Below are positions 19,124 to 28,026 of a stretch of DNA of 64,000 bases, in pieces. How positions within the stretch are numbered: the first letter of the stretch is position 1; each line of letters opens with the position of its first letter. The notes beneath the pieces were generated by a model. The model had not been told where the DNA came from, ran no database searches, and saw nothing but the letters and a program-made list of their open reading frames with translations. The DNA is from Reichenbachiella ulvae (GTDB lineage: Bacteria; Bacteroidota; Bacteroidia; Cytophagales; Cyclobacteriaceae). Both the position numbers and the translations under genes were made by a program. The stretch is from positions 5,057,501 to 5,121,500 of the forward strand of contig NZ_JAOYOD010000001.1 of NCBI RefSeq assembly GCF_025833875.1, given 5' to 3'.

Positions 19124-19244
19124 CAATTGAGTGTGAGAGTGTATGTGAGTGAGAAGGTGCAATAGCATCGCGCATACACTTTTTTTGTGTCTGGGTCATT
19201 CTGGAGTTAATCAAAAACACATTCATCTTCAAATAAAGGCTATC

Positions 19245-19328
19245 GCCGGAGTGGTGGAATTGGTAGACACGTCAGACTTAAAATCTGATGGCTTTCGGGC
19301 CGTGCGGGTTCAAGTCCCGCCTCTGGCA
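19245..19328 (+). tRNA. tRNA-Leu(UAA), integration target
   Basis: This is an 84-nt class II tRNA with acceptor stem GCCGGAG / CTCTGGC, anticodon loop CTTAAAA (anticodon UAA), a long variable arm (GGCTTTCGGGCCGT) and T-arm CGGGTTCAAGTCCCG. Its last 12 bases and the following 15 bp recur exactly at 43735-43761. The gene has therefore served as the attB site of the mobile element and was restored by it. Confidence 0.97.
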
Positions 19329-19343
19329 CACTAAACCCTTGTA
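19317..19343 (+). repeat. attL direct repeat
   Basis: A 27-bp exact match to 43735-43761. It begins CCGCCTCTGGCACAC within the tRNA-Leu T-arm/acceptor end and runs into the downstream terminator stem. Confidence 0.93.
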
Positions 19344-19368
19344 ATCATCTGATTATCAAGGGTTTTTT
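19334..19368 (+). terminator. Terminator after tRNA-Leu (element copy)
   Basis: The stem AACCCTTG / CAAGGGTT is followed by six T. The loop differs from that at attR (43752-43785), while both stems match. The element therefore supplies a new terminator to the tRNA gene after insertion. Confidence 0.82.
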
Positions 19369-19374
19369 GTTTTT

Positions 19375-19398
19375 TAGGTGTCGGTTTTGGTGTCGAAA
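19375..19398 (+). repeat. Candidate integrase arm-type sites, left end
   Basis: Two GGTGTCG words 12 bp apart (19377 and 19389), the second in the context TTGGTGTCGAAA, lie 32 bp inside attL. The same pair with the same 12-bp period lies at 43602-43625 near attR. They are likely binding sites of the element's integrase or excisionase. The rest of 19399-19737 holds only AT-rich sequence and small hairpins; no gene is seen there. Confidence 0.55.
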
Positions 19399-19737
19399 TT
19401 ATTTTTAAAAAGATCATACTAGTCTTCTCAGTGACTCTTTTCCATAAGTTCGATAGCAGTAGCATTATAAATTGAATACAATAATGCTAATAAAAGCCCC
19501 AATCTCTCAACCAGGGCTTCAATCCCAGTACCGCAGCAGCTGGGCGGTGATGATCTCCTCATCAATTCAAAAGTAGCAAAAACAATAATCAATAGCATTA
19601 GATATTTGGTATTCTCATAGGGAATTGGTAGGTCTCGAAAAATATATTTTCAATCCAACCACGCATGAAATATATTCGAGCTATGATTAATGTGAGCCTC
19701 GTGCTTTTGTTGTCAATTCTAACAAATCAATCATTGA

Positions 19738-21303
19738 ATGTCTGAAGATCAAAAACGCCAACTCGAATCCCAACTCTGGGGAATAGCCAATCTCCTTAGA
19801 GGCAAAATCAGTGCAGATGACTATCGGGATTATATACTCGGTTTTATCTTCTACAAATACCTCTCTGAGAAACAGCATCTATATGCGAACCAATTACTGG
19901 AGGGAGAGGAAGAAACTGAATACACTAAGGTCAAAGATGAGGAAACATTGAAGGCTATTCGTGAAGAATCCATCATCAAACTAGGCTACTATTTACAGCC
20001 AGCTGAACTATTCTCCGCATTAGTGGCTCGAGGACAAGACAAGTCTAATGAGGACAATTACATACTGGAAGACCTTCAGGCCATCCTTAACCATATCGAG
20101 CAAAGCACCATGGGGGAGGAATCCGAGGAGGAGTTCACTGGACTCTTCGAAGACCTGGATTTGTCTTCCACTAAGATTGGTAGAACAGTAGGCGCAAGAA
20201 ATGATGTAATCGTAGAGATACTCAACTTCCTGAATGGGATCGATTTTAAACTCGGAGAAGTCGAGTCAGACGTGCTGGGAGATGTGTACGAATACATGAT
20301 TGCGCGTTTTGCGGCAGGTGCGGGTAAGAAAGCTGGAGAGTTTTATACCCCTCAGCAAGTGTCTAAGATCCTAGCCAAGATCGTAACCACGGACAAGAGC
20401 AAGCTCAAATCCGCCTATGATCCCACGTGCGGATCCGGCTCATTGCTTCTTCGTGTAGCCAAAGAAGCAGAGGTCAGCGAGTTCTATGGGCAAGAACTTA
20501 ACCGAACCACATACAACCTGGCTCGAATGAATATGATTCTGCACGATGTGCACTATCGTCGATTTGATATTCAACAGGAAGACACCCTGGAGCATCCCCA
20601 ACACCTGGACAAACGCTTTGAGGCTGTCGTGGCAAATCCCCCGTTTTCTGCACACTGGAAGGGAAATAAAAATCCGCTCAACGATAGCGACGAGCGCTTC
20701 AGTCAGTATGGGAGACTAGCACCTAACACCAAAGCAGATTATGCCTTCCTGACGCACATGCTCCATCACCTGTCAGACAATGGCATCATGGCCAGTGTCT
20801 TTCCTCATGGTGTACTTTTCAGAGGAGCGGCCGAGGGAGTCATTCGTGAATACATCATCAAAGAAAAGAACTGGCTGGATGCGGTCATCGGGCTCCCTGC
20901 GAATATCTTCTATGGCACCTCAATCCCTACTTGCATCCTGGTCCTTAAGAAGTGTCGCAAGGCAGATGATAACATAGTATTCATAGATGCCAGCGGAAAC
21001 GAACATTTCAAGAAAGAAGGAAATCAAAATGCACTCCGAGAAGAAGATGTGGAACTCATAGTAGAGACCTACCGCAAGCGTGAAGGTCTGGACAAATACA
21101 GCTACATAGCCAAGCTGGAGGAAGTAGCAGAAAATGACTACAACTTGAATATCCCTCGCTATGTCGATACCTTCGAGGAAGAGGAACCAGTGGACATCAA
21201 AGCAGTAGCTGAAAATCTAAAGACGATAGACGACAAGCTTCAAGAAACCAACCAAACCATCGCTCAATACTGCAAGGAGCTAGGAATCGAAACGCCTTTT
21301 TAA
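19738..21303 (+). CDS. hsdM: Type I restriction-modification methyltransferase subunit HsdM
   Basis: This is a 521-residue N6-adenine DNA methyltransferase. The N-terminal helical domain (QLWGIANLLRGKISADDYRDYILGFIFYKYLSE) is typical of HsdM. The S-adenosylmethionine motif DPTCGSGSLL lies at about 228-237 and the catalytic motif NPPF at about 300-303. The C-terminal region carries the coiled coil that contacts HsdS. With HsdS it protects the host sequence by methylation; with HsdR it forms the restriction complex. Its stop overlaps the hsdS start by one base (TAATG), so the subunits are translated together. Confidence 0.96.
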   Translation: MSEDQKRQLESQLWGIANLLRGKISADDYRDYILGFIFYKYLSEKQHLYANQLLEGEEETEYTKVKDEETLKAIREESIIKLGYYLQPAELFSALVARGQDKSNEDNYILEDLQAILNHIEQSTMGEESEEEFTGLFEDLDLSSTKIGRTVGARNDVIVEILNFLNGIDFKLGEVESDVLGDVYEYMIARFAAGAGKKAGEFYTPQQVSKILAKIVTTDKSKLKSAYDPTCGSGSLLLRVAKEAEVSEFYGQELNRTTYNLARMNMILHDVHYRRFDIQQEDTLEHPQHLDKRFEAVVANPPFSAHWKGNKNPLNDSDERFSQYGRLAPNTKADYAFLTHMLHHLSDNGIMASVFPHGVLFRGAAEGVIREYIIKEKNWLDAVIGLPANIFYGTSIPTCILVLKKCRKADDNIVFIDASGNEHFKKEGNQNALREEDVELIVETYRKREGLDKYSYIAKLEEVAENDYNLNIPRYVDTFEEEEPVDIKAVAENLKTIDDKLQETNQTIAQYCKELGIETPF

Positions 21304-22487
21304 TGATGAGTGAAAAATTAGTGATTCCAGAATTAAGGTTTGTCGAATTCGAAGGAGATTGGCAATACAAACAGCTTGATAGTTTTACAGAAAAAATTCA
21401 GGATGGAACCCATTTTTCTCCTGAACTAATTCCAAATGGGACTCGAAAATATATAACCTCCAAGAATATTAGAAACGGGATTCTTGACTTAAGTGAGTTA
21501 GATTACATTAGTCAGGAGGCTCATGAAAAAATTTATTCACGATGTAATGTCAAGTATTCTGACGTATTGCTGACTAAGGATGGTGCTGGCACCGGAAATT
21601 TATGTATTAATTATTTGAAGGAGGAATTTAGTTTATTGTCTAGTGTGGCATTTATTAGAGCCAATGACAAAGTTTCTACCAACTTCTTCATTTATCAATT
21701 GCTTTTATCTCCTGAAGGTCAAAAAGAAATTTTAAGGTCAATTGCAGGACAGGCAATAACTAGAATCACTCTTACCAAGCTAAGAAATTTTAACTTTTGT
21801 ATACCTAAACTCCCCGAACAACAAAAAATAGCCTCCTTCCTTACCTCCATAGACGAGCGCATCCGCCTGCTGCGAGACAAAAAAGCCCAGCTCCAGCAAT
21901 ACAAAAAGGGCATCATGCAGCAGCTCTTTTCACAAGAGCTCAGATTCAAACCTGATCATCCTGCTAGCGAGGGTAAAAAAGAAAACAACTACCCCGACTG
22001 GGAGGAGAAGAGGTTGGGGGAAATATTAAAAGTTGGAAGTGGTAAGGATTATAAACATTTAAATGAAGGCGAAATACCAGTTTTGGGAACTGGTGGTGTA
22101 ATGATTTATGTAAATGACTTCCTCTATGAAGGTGAAAGTGTATGTATTGGCCGAAAAGGAACCATAGATCACCCTATGTTCATTAGTGGGAAATTTTGGA
22201 CTGTTGATACCCTATTTTATACTCATTCTTTCAATCAGGTAATACCTTATTTTGTGTATTTGCTATTCCAGATGATAAATTGGAAAAAGCATAATGAGGC
22301 ATCAGGAGTGCCTAGTTTATCAAAAGCCACTATTGAAAAATTGACTGTTCTTATTCCATGTCAGGCAGAACAACAAAAAATCGCCTCTTTCCTCTCTGCC
22401 ATAGATGACGCAATTAGTCATGTAACAGATCAGATCACCCAGACCGAGCACTTCAAAAAAGGCTTGTTACAAAAGATGTTTGTATAA
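21303..22487 (+). CDS. hsdS: Type I specificity subunit HsdS
   Basis: This 394-residue subunit sets the target sequence. Two target-recognition domains (about 1-165 and 225-350) are each followed by a conserved helical spacer. The repeats EQQKIASFLTSIDERI (about 175-215) and EQQKIASFLSAIDDAI (about 355-390) are near-identical at their starts, which is the hallmark of a bipartite HsdS. The recognition domains are clearly more AT-rich than hsdM and hsdR, as expected for fast-exchanging specificity modules. The ORF could start at 21303 or 21306. A 40-codon ORF begins in its stop codon. Confidence 0.95.
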   Translation: MMSEKLVIPELRFVEFEGDWQYKQLDSFTEKIQDGTHFSPELIPNGTRKYITSKNIRNGILDLSELDYISQEAHEKIYSRCNVKYSDVLLTKDGAGTGNLCINYLKEEFSLLSSVAFIRANDKVSTNFFIYQLLLSPEGQKEILRSIAGQAITRITLTKLRNFNFCIPKLPEQQKIASFLTSIDERIRLLRDKKAQLQQYKKGIMQQLFSQELRFKPDHPASEGKKENNYPDWEEKRLGEILKVGSGKDYKHLNEGEIPVLGTGGVMIYVNDFLYEGESVCIGRKGTIDHPMFISGKFWTVDTLFYTHSFNQVIPYFVYLLFQMINWKKHNEASGVPSLSKATIEKLTVLIPCQAEQQKIASFLSAIDDAISHVTDQITQTEHFKKGLLQKMFV

Positions 22488-22609
22488 TGGGTGACTACAA
22501 TAATTTTGAAAAGTCAAATGGGTGGTGTTACTTTGCAATAACAGAACCTGAGATGCATACCGTTAGAACTGCTCTCGGGTCATTTTTTTTATATAGCTAT
22601 GGTAAATAA
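22487..22609 (+). CDS. Possible 40-aa leader ORF between hsdS and the Abi gene
   Basis: The ORF begins in the hsdS stop (TAATG, 22487) and ends 11 bp inside the next gene. It encodes MGDYNNFEKSNGWCYF and so on, with no known domain. Overlap at both ends would allow it to pass ribosomes from hsdS to the Abi gene. It may equally be a chance ORF, because the composition is not informative. Confidence 0.3.
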   Translation: MGDYNNFEKSNGWCYFAITEPEMHTVRTALGSFFLYSYGK

Positions 22610-23498
22610 GCCAGCCAGAGACATAGCGCAACAAATTACCCTCCTCAAATCCCGAGGAATGCGTTTCAGAAATGAAGCAGAGGCTCCTCACTTTCTTCAG
22701 TACATCAGTTATTATCGCCTCAAGGGCTACTGGTGGGACACACAAAGCGATCGTGTGGCACATACCTTTCAGGACAATATATTCTTTGAGGACATCATTG
22801 AGCGCTACAATTTTGACCGTCACCTCAGACTTATTTTGTTCGATGCGATAGAGCGTATAGAAGTGGCATTGCGTACGCAGATGATATATCACCTATCTCT
22901 TGCACATGGGTCGCTTTGGTATTTAGATGCTAACTTATTTTCGGATCCTGTCAAACATGCCAATAACCTGACCAGCCTAATGAGAGAGTTTGGTTATAGT
23001 CAGGAGATATTCATCAAGGATCACAAAAACAGACACGGTAATGCCGATCCAGATGCCTGGAAAATAATGGAGATCGTATCTATGGGCACCTTGTCCAAGT
23101 TTTATAAACTCCTCCAGCACAATCTCCCAGCCAAGTCCGCCATTGCGAAAGGCTTGGGGCTGAACCTGCACACTGAACTCTCTAGTTGGCTAGAGGCCAT
23201 TACTTATGTCAGAAACATAGTCGCCCATCACTCCAGACTCTACAGTCGCGACATGGTCAAAAGACCCATGCTCAACATTAGGAATCCACAGGCGGCCTGG
23301 TTAAATAATCAGCTGACTTCACAGCAACAAAAGAAAGTGTTCTTGATCATATCTTGTATGCTATACATCTGCAACAAAGTGACGCCCGGGCATCAAATCA
23401 AACAGAAGATCAAAGAGCTGATTCGAACCAATCCATCCATCCCAGTTTATAAATTTGGCTTTTTGAATGATTGGAATCAACAAGATTTGTGGCGATGA
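22599..23498 (+). CDS. Abi_2 (AbiD/AbiF-type) HEPN abortive infection protein
   Basis: This 299-residue protein belongs to the Abi_2 family. The N-terminal part reads LKSRGMRF, then FLQYISYYRLKGYWW (about 33-46), FDRHLRLILFDAIERIEVALRT (about 72-93), and the HEPN-type motif RNIVAHH (Arg205, His210; R-x4-H). Family members cause abortive infection in Gram-positive bacteria, probably as RNases of the HEPN superfamily. Here the gene sits between hsdS and hsdR on the same strand, so its expression is linked to the restriction system. This recalls PrrC, an HEPN tRNA nuclease guarded by a type I system (analogy only). Confidence 0.88.
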   Translation: MVNKPARDIAQQITLLKSRGMRFRNEAEAPHFLQYISYYRLKGYWWDTQSDRVAHTFQDNIFFEDIIERYNFDRHLRLILFDAIERIEVALRTQMIYHLSLAHGSLWYLDANLFSDPVKHANNLTSLMREFGYSQEIFIKDHKNRHGNADPDAWKIMEIVSMGTLSKFYKLLQHNLPAKSAIAKGLGLNLHTELSSWLEAITYVRNIVAHHSRLYSRDMVKRPMLNIRNPQAAWLNNQLTSQQQKKVFLIISCMLYICNKVTPGHQIKQKIKELIRTNPSIPVYKFGFLNDWNQQDLWR

Positions 23499-23613
23499 AA
23501 ACTGGAAGAATGGTGAACGTCCCTGGCTTAATAAAAACCAGTAAGAGTGCAAATAGGAATTCCTGTTGTATATTAGAATTTCAATGAAACTCTTCGATAA
23601 TTTTTAATACTGA

Positions 23614-26460
23614 ATGACCTCCCAACCAGAAGAACTTTTAGAAAACAACCTCATCACCCAACTGACCAAATTGGGATATTCCCATGTTTCCATTCCGGAC
23701 GAAGCTGCACTACTCAGCAACCTCAGACAGCAATTAGAAATTCACAACAAAGTCAGCCTCAGCGATAGTGATTTCAACCAGATCCTCAACTTCATCAACA
23801 AAGGCAACATCTTCGAACGTGCCAAAATACTCCGAGACAGAGTGCCCTACATCAATGACCAGGGAGAAAACAAAACCGTAGAACTGATCAATCAAATTCA
23901 TTGGTGTCAAAACGAATTCCAGGTGACTCAGCAGGTCACCATAGCGGGTAAGTACAAAAATCGATATGATGTCACCATACTCATCAATGGATTGCCTTTG
24001 GTACAAGTAGAGCTCAAGAGAAGAGGCCTTGAACTGAAAGAAGCCTTCAACCAAACCAACCGTTACGAGAGACATTCATATGGCGCAGGCCACGGTCTGT
24101 TTCAATTCATCCAACTCTTCGTGATCAGCAATGGTGTCAATACCAAGTACTACGCCAATAGCCCGATCAAAGCCCGGTCTTTCAAACAGACCTTCTATTG
24201 GTCGGATATCAAAAACAAGCTGGTTACACAGTTGGCTGACTTTACGGAGGTTTTTCTAGAGCCTTGCCATCTCTCCAAGATGATCACCAAGTACATCGTA
24301 CTCAACGAGTCTCAGAAGATCCTGATGATCTTACGTCCCTACCAGTTCTATGCGGTAGAGGCCATCGTGGATCGGGTCAAGAGTACCACAGATTATGGAT
24401 ACATATGGCATACTACAGGTTCGGGCAAAACACTGACCTCCTTCAAGGCAGCACAGATATTGACAAACCTGCCTGAGGTGCATAAAGTAGTCTTTGTAGT
24501 GGATCGCAAAGACCTGGACTACCAAACCTCCAAAGAATTCAACAGCTTCAGCAAAGGCAGTATAGATATCACCAACAATACTCATACTTTGGTTCAGCAG
24601 TTGGCTGGTGATAATAAGCTGATTGTTACCACGATTCAAAAGCTCAATACTGCCATCAGTAAGACCCGCTACCTCGGCCAAATGGAGAGACTAAAGAAGG
24701 AACGTGTGGTTTTCATATTCGACGAATGCCACAGGAGCCAGTTTGGCAAAACCCACGAAGACATCAAGAATTTCTTTCAGGCGAGTCAGATGTTTGGCTT
24801 TACAGGTACTCCTATATTCGAAGAAAATGCGGGTAGCAATGAATATGGCAAACGCACGACAACCATGCTTTTTGGCAAGTGTCTGCACAAATATGTGATT
24901 ACGGATGCTATTCGGGACGAAAACGTGCTTAAGTTTTCCATTGAGTACATCAGTACATTCAAGAAAAAAGAGCACATTCTGGATATTGATGTAGAGGCCA
25001 TCGATGAGGCAGAGGTGATGAATGCCCCACAGAGATTAGAACATGTAGTGGACTATATCATAGCAAACCATCCACGAAAAACTCATAACCGCGAGTTTAC
25101 TGCCATGTTCTGTGTGTCCAGTGTCCCTGTATTAGTGGAATACTACCGCCTTTTTCATGAGAAGAAAGTAAGAGGAGAACATAATCTGAAAGTGGCAACC
25201 ATCTTTAGTTATCAGGCCAATGAGGAGGATAAAGATGCTGGAGGCATTGTAGAGGATGAGGAATTCTTACAAGCAGCTGAACCCATACCAGAATACAATA
25301 CCCAACATAGCAGAGATAGCCTGGAGGAGTTTATTGGTCATTACAACCAGCAATTTTCTACCAATTACACGACCAAGGACAGCCAATCTTTCTACAATTA
25401 TTACAACGACATTGCCAAGCGTGTCAAACACAAACAAATCGATGTACTCCTGGTTGTGAATATGTTCCTCACTGGCTTTGATAGCAAAGCGCTCAATACG
25501 CTGTATGTAGACAAGAACCTAAAGTACCATGGTCTAATTCAAGCTTATTCCAGGACCAACCGGATCTTGAATGAACTCAAGTCGCAAGGAAACATAGTCA
25601 GCTTCAGAAACCTAAAAAAGGCAACGGATGAAGCCATCACCCTCTTCTCCAATATAGAGGCCAAGGACGAAATCATCATGCAGCCTTATGAAGAGTATGT
25701 GGCCAAGTTCAACCAGGCATTCATTCAACTATTGACTATTGCCCCTACGGTCAATAGTGTGAATGATCTGCCAAGCGAGGAAGAGGAATTTGAATTCATC
25801 AAGGCCTTTCGTGAACTGATGCGAATCAAGAATGTACTGGCTACATTCACTGAATTCAGCTTTGATGATCTCTCCATGGGAGAGCAGTCATTCGAAGATT
25901 ACAAAAGCAAGTATCTGGACTTATACGACAAGGTTAAGAGTCAGCAGCAAAAGGAGAAAGTATCCATATTACAGGACATAGATTTCGAATTAGAATTGAT
26001 CCATAGAGATGAAGTCAATGTTTCCTATATCCTAAAGTTATTGGCCAAGTTGAAAGACGCACCAATAGAGGAGCAAGAAAAACAAGCGGCTGCAATAGTC
26101 GATTTAGTAGCCGGAGAAGCTCAGCTTCGCAGCAAACGTGAACTCATAGACAAATTTATCCGGGAGCACCTGCCATTGATTGAAGACTCTGAAGATGTGC
26201 CAGAAGCATTCGAGCAGTTTTGGGACACAGAACGAAAGGATGCCCTGAAAACGATCAGCTTGGAAGAGGACCTGGATGCTGCCAAACTAGAGACTGTAAT
26301 AGGAGACTATCTCTTTACAGAAAAAGTGCCTTTGAGAGATGATGTCATTGGCCTACTTCATACTCGTCCCAGTCTCAAAGAGCGCGGCAAAACAGCCGAG
26401 CGCATCATCACCAAAATGAAAGACTTTATTGACACCTTCATCAGTGGCTTTGCTGCTTAA
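23614..26460 (+). CDS. hsdR: Type I restriction endonuclease subunit HsdR
   Basis: This 948-residue motor and nuclease subunit cuts unmethylated DNA far from the recognition site after ATP-driven translocation. The N-terminal PD-(D/E)XK nuclease shows RYDVTIL (Asp) and VQVELKRRG (E-x-K) at about 115-140. The helicase core has HTTGSGKTL (motif I, about 268-276), FDECHRSQFG (motif II), FTGTP (motif III), and FLTGFDSK plus QAYSRTNR (motifs V and VI). The C-terminal 200 residues are helical. The small gene at 26473 follows 12 bp later. It is the last subunit of the hsdM-hsdS-abi-hsdR run. Confidence 0.96.
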   Translation: MTSQPEELLENNLITQLTKLGYSHVSIPDEAALLSNLRQQLEIHNKVSLSDSDFNQILNFINKGNIFERAKILRDRVPYINDQGENKTVELINQIHWCQNEFQVTQQVTIAGKYKNRYDVTILINGLPLVQVELKRRGLELKEAFNQTNRYERHSYGAGHGLFQFIQLFVISNGVNTKYYANSPIKARSFKQTFYWSDIKNKLVTQLADFTEVFLEPCHLSKMITKYIVLNESQKILMILRPYQFYAVEAIVDRVKSTTDYGYIWHTTGSGKTLTSFKAAQILTNLPEVHKVVFVVDRKDLDYQTSKEFNSFSKGSIDITNNTHTLVQQLAGDNKLIVTTIQKLNTAISKTRYLGQMERLKKERVVFIFDECHRSQFGKTHEDIKNFFQASQMFGFTGTPIFEENAGSNEYGKRTTTMLFGKCLHKYVITDAIRDENVLKFSIEYISTFKKKEHILDIDVEAIDEAEVMNAPQRLEHVVDYIIANHPRKTHNREFTAMFCVSSVPVLVEYYRLFHEKKVRGEHNLKVATIFSYQANEEDKDAGGIVEDEEFLQAAEPIPEYNTQHSRDSLEEFIGHYNQQFSTNYTTKDSQSFYNYYNDIAKRVKHKQIDVLLVVNMFLTGFDSKALNTLYVDKNLKYHGLIQAYSRTNRILNELKSQGNIVSFRNLKKATDEAITLFSNIEAKDEIIMQPYEEYVAKFNQAFIQLLTIAPTVNSVNDLPSEEEEFEFIKAFRELMRIKNVLATFTEFSFDDLSMGEQSFEDYKSKYLDLYDKVKSQQQKEKVSILQDIDFELELIHRDEVNVSYILKLLAKLKDAPIEEQEKQAAAIVDLVAGEAQLRSKRELIDKFIREHLPLIEDSEDVPEAFEQFWDTERKDALKTISLEEDLDAAKLETVIGDYLFTEKVPLRDDVIGLLHTRPSLKERGKTAERIITKMKDFIDTFISGFAA

Positions 26461-26472
26461 AATGATCAAAAC

Positions 26473-26724
26473 ATGAATATCCTAAAATTACATGAAGCTA
26501 TCGCAGTAGTACTACTCAATAAGGAAGATAGAACAGCCACAATAGAAGAAATCAGCAAAGAAATAGCGGTTCGTCATCTCTACAGACAAAAGTCCGGTGA
26601 TATAGCCCCTCCAGGCCAAATCCGATTACGCACCCATCCAAACACAAAAGCTGGAAAACAATATGCCCATCTATTCAAGTTCATAGAACCGAACAAAGTA
26701 AAACTGAGAAATTCTAAGTTATGA
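26473..26724 (+). CDS. Small winged-helix-like protein (possible HARE-HTH)
   Basis: This 83-residue protein lies 12 bp after hsdR, probably in the same transcript. Its pattern LHEAIAVVLLNKEDRTATIEEISKEIAVRHLY followed by basic residues and KQYAHLFKF resembles the HARE-HTH winged-helix fold, a DNA-reading domain often linked to restriction enzymes. The match is by eye only. It could regulate the locus or help HsdR recognise modified DNA. The next gene starts 66 bp downstream. Confidence 0.65.
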   Translation: MNILKLHEAIAVVLLNKEDRTATIEEISKEIAVRHLYRQKSGDIAPPGQIRLRTHPNTKAGKQYAHLFKFIEPNKVKLRNSKL

Positions 26725-26790
26725 TTTACAATGAAATGAACTCCATGCCAGTCAAAATTAAGTCTTCAATTATTGAGAAGGGAGGTTGTT

Positions 26791-27912
26791 TTGGCCAAGG
26801 TTGAAGTTAAAACATTCGATTCTAGATTCTGGAAAATTTTCATTCCATTTCTATTCTTCATTGGCTTAATTCTCTTCTTTCCATATTGGTTCACCCAGAT
26901 GTCATGGGTCGAATTTGATTTCAAGGATTCAGGAGAAATTGGGGATACAATTGGAGGTGTGTTGGGTCCTTTCATTGCCATTGGTGCGGCAATCCTTACT
27001 TTTTTCGCATTCTGGGTTCAGCTTAAAGCGAATGAACAACAGAGACAGGATATAGCCCTTGAACGTTTTGAAACTAAATTCTATGAGATGCTAAGGCTTC
27101 ATCGTTCAAATGTCGAAGAAATGGAAATAGCAGGAAAGCATCGAGGTAGAAAAGCATTTGTTGAAATGTTCAAGGAGTTTAGATTCATTTATCAAGTTTT
27201 AGATAAAAAAACCAATGCTGATCATTCTCATGAATGGTCAAGTAACATAGCATTTCATCATTTTTTCTATGGGGTTGATGACAGTATGGAATCAGTTTCA
27301 TCTGATAAGAAACTTCAAGTCTACGAAAAAGACACTTTGAAATTTCTTAAAATGATGAAGTCAAATGCAAGAATCCAATTCAATCAAGGAAAACGACCTG
27401 CCGTTTTAATACTTCAAGAAGGCATAAGGCATGATACTGATTTCTTTCCATTTGGAGGTCATGCCTCAAGATTAGGTCACTATTTTAGACATCTGTATCA
27501 GACGGTAAAGTTTGTAGCCAGCTATGATAAGGTTGAACTTTCGTTTAATGATCGATACGAATATATTAAGTTACTACGTGCGCAACTCTCTAATCATGAG
27601 CAACTTTTGATTTATTACAACACCTTTTCTCCACACAAAGTATGGTGGGATGATGAGCTGGGACTCAAGAATGAAGAGGGGCTTCCCCTCAGTTATTTTC
27701 TGGACTTTAAGCTAATAAAGAATATACCTTTCAATTTGACTAAAAGGATTGGATTAGACCCGTTTACGGCTTTTAAGAACCGAATTATACATCGTTATGA
27801 AGATGCAGGTCAATCAATTTTGCAAAATGAAGCAGAACTAAAAGCAAAAACCTGTTTTGAATGGAAGGAGAGAGAATTGACAAAAAATGACATAAACCAA
27901 CAGACCATATGA
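26791..27912 (+). CDS. putAbiC-like membrane-bound abortive infection protein
   Basis: The start is set at TTG 26791, because AGGGAGG (26779-26785) is correctly spaced before it; the longest frame opens at TTG 26773. The protein has about 373 residues. It has two transmembrane helices at about 10-32 and 46-70, separated by a short acidic loop. Then come LGPFIAIGAAILTFFAFWVQ and FETKFYEMLRLHRSNVEEM, the signature of the putative AbiC family (phage abortive infection). The large C-terminal part is cytoplasmic, with no catalytic motif I recognise. The stop overlaps the start of a 38-residue ORF (ATGA), which leads into two nuclease genes. Confidence 0.82.
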   Translation: MAKVEVKTFDSRFWKIFIPFLFFIGLILFFPYWFTQMSWVEFDFKDSGEIGDTIGGVLGPFIAIGAAILTFFAFWVQLKANEQQRQDIALERFETKFYEMLRLHRSNVEEMEIAGKHRGRKAFVEMFKEFRFIYQVLDKKTNADHSHEWSSNIAFHHFFYGVDDSMESVSSDKKLQVYEKDTLKFLKMMKSNARIQFNQGKRPAVLILQEGIRHDTDFFPFGGHASRLGHYFRHLYQTVKFVASYDKVELSFNDRYEYIKLLRAQLSNHEQLLIYYNTFSPHKVWWDDELGLKNEEGLPLSYFLDFKLIKNIPFNLTKRIGLDPFTAFKNRIIHRYEDAGQSILQNEAELKAKTCFEWKERELTKNDINQQTI

Positions 27913-28025
27913 GACTATTCTTCGGTAAGATTTCTAAAAAAGTAGACGTTCAACAAATTGAGGAAGGGTATTACTTGTCAAAGAAAGGATCTACTTGGTT
28001 TGGGGATATTGAGGTAAACAATTAA
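27909..28025 (+). CDS. 38-aa coupled small protein
   Basis: This ORF begins in the putAbiC stop (ATGA) and ends one base before the start of the PLD gene (TAA C ATG). The product starts MRLFFGKISKKVDVQQIEEG and ends with an acidic tail. It may be a linker for translational coupling or a small subunit. No family is recognised. The tight junctions on both sides argue that it is translated. Confidence 0.55.
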   Translation: MRLFFGKISKKVDVQQIEEGYYLSKKGSTWFGDIEVNN

Positions 28026-28026
28026 C

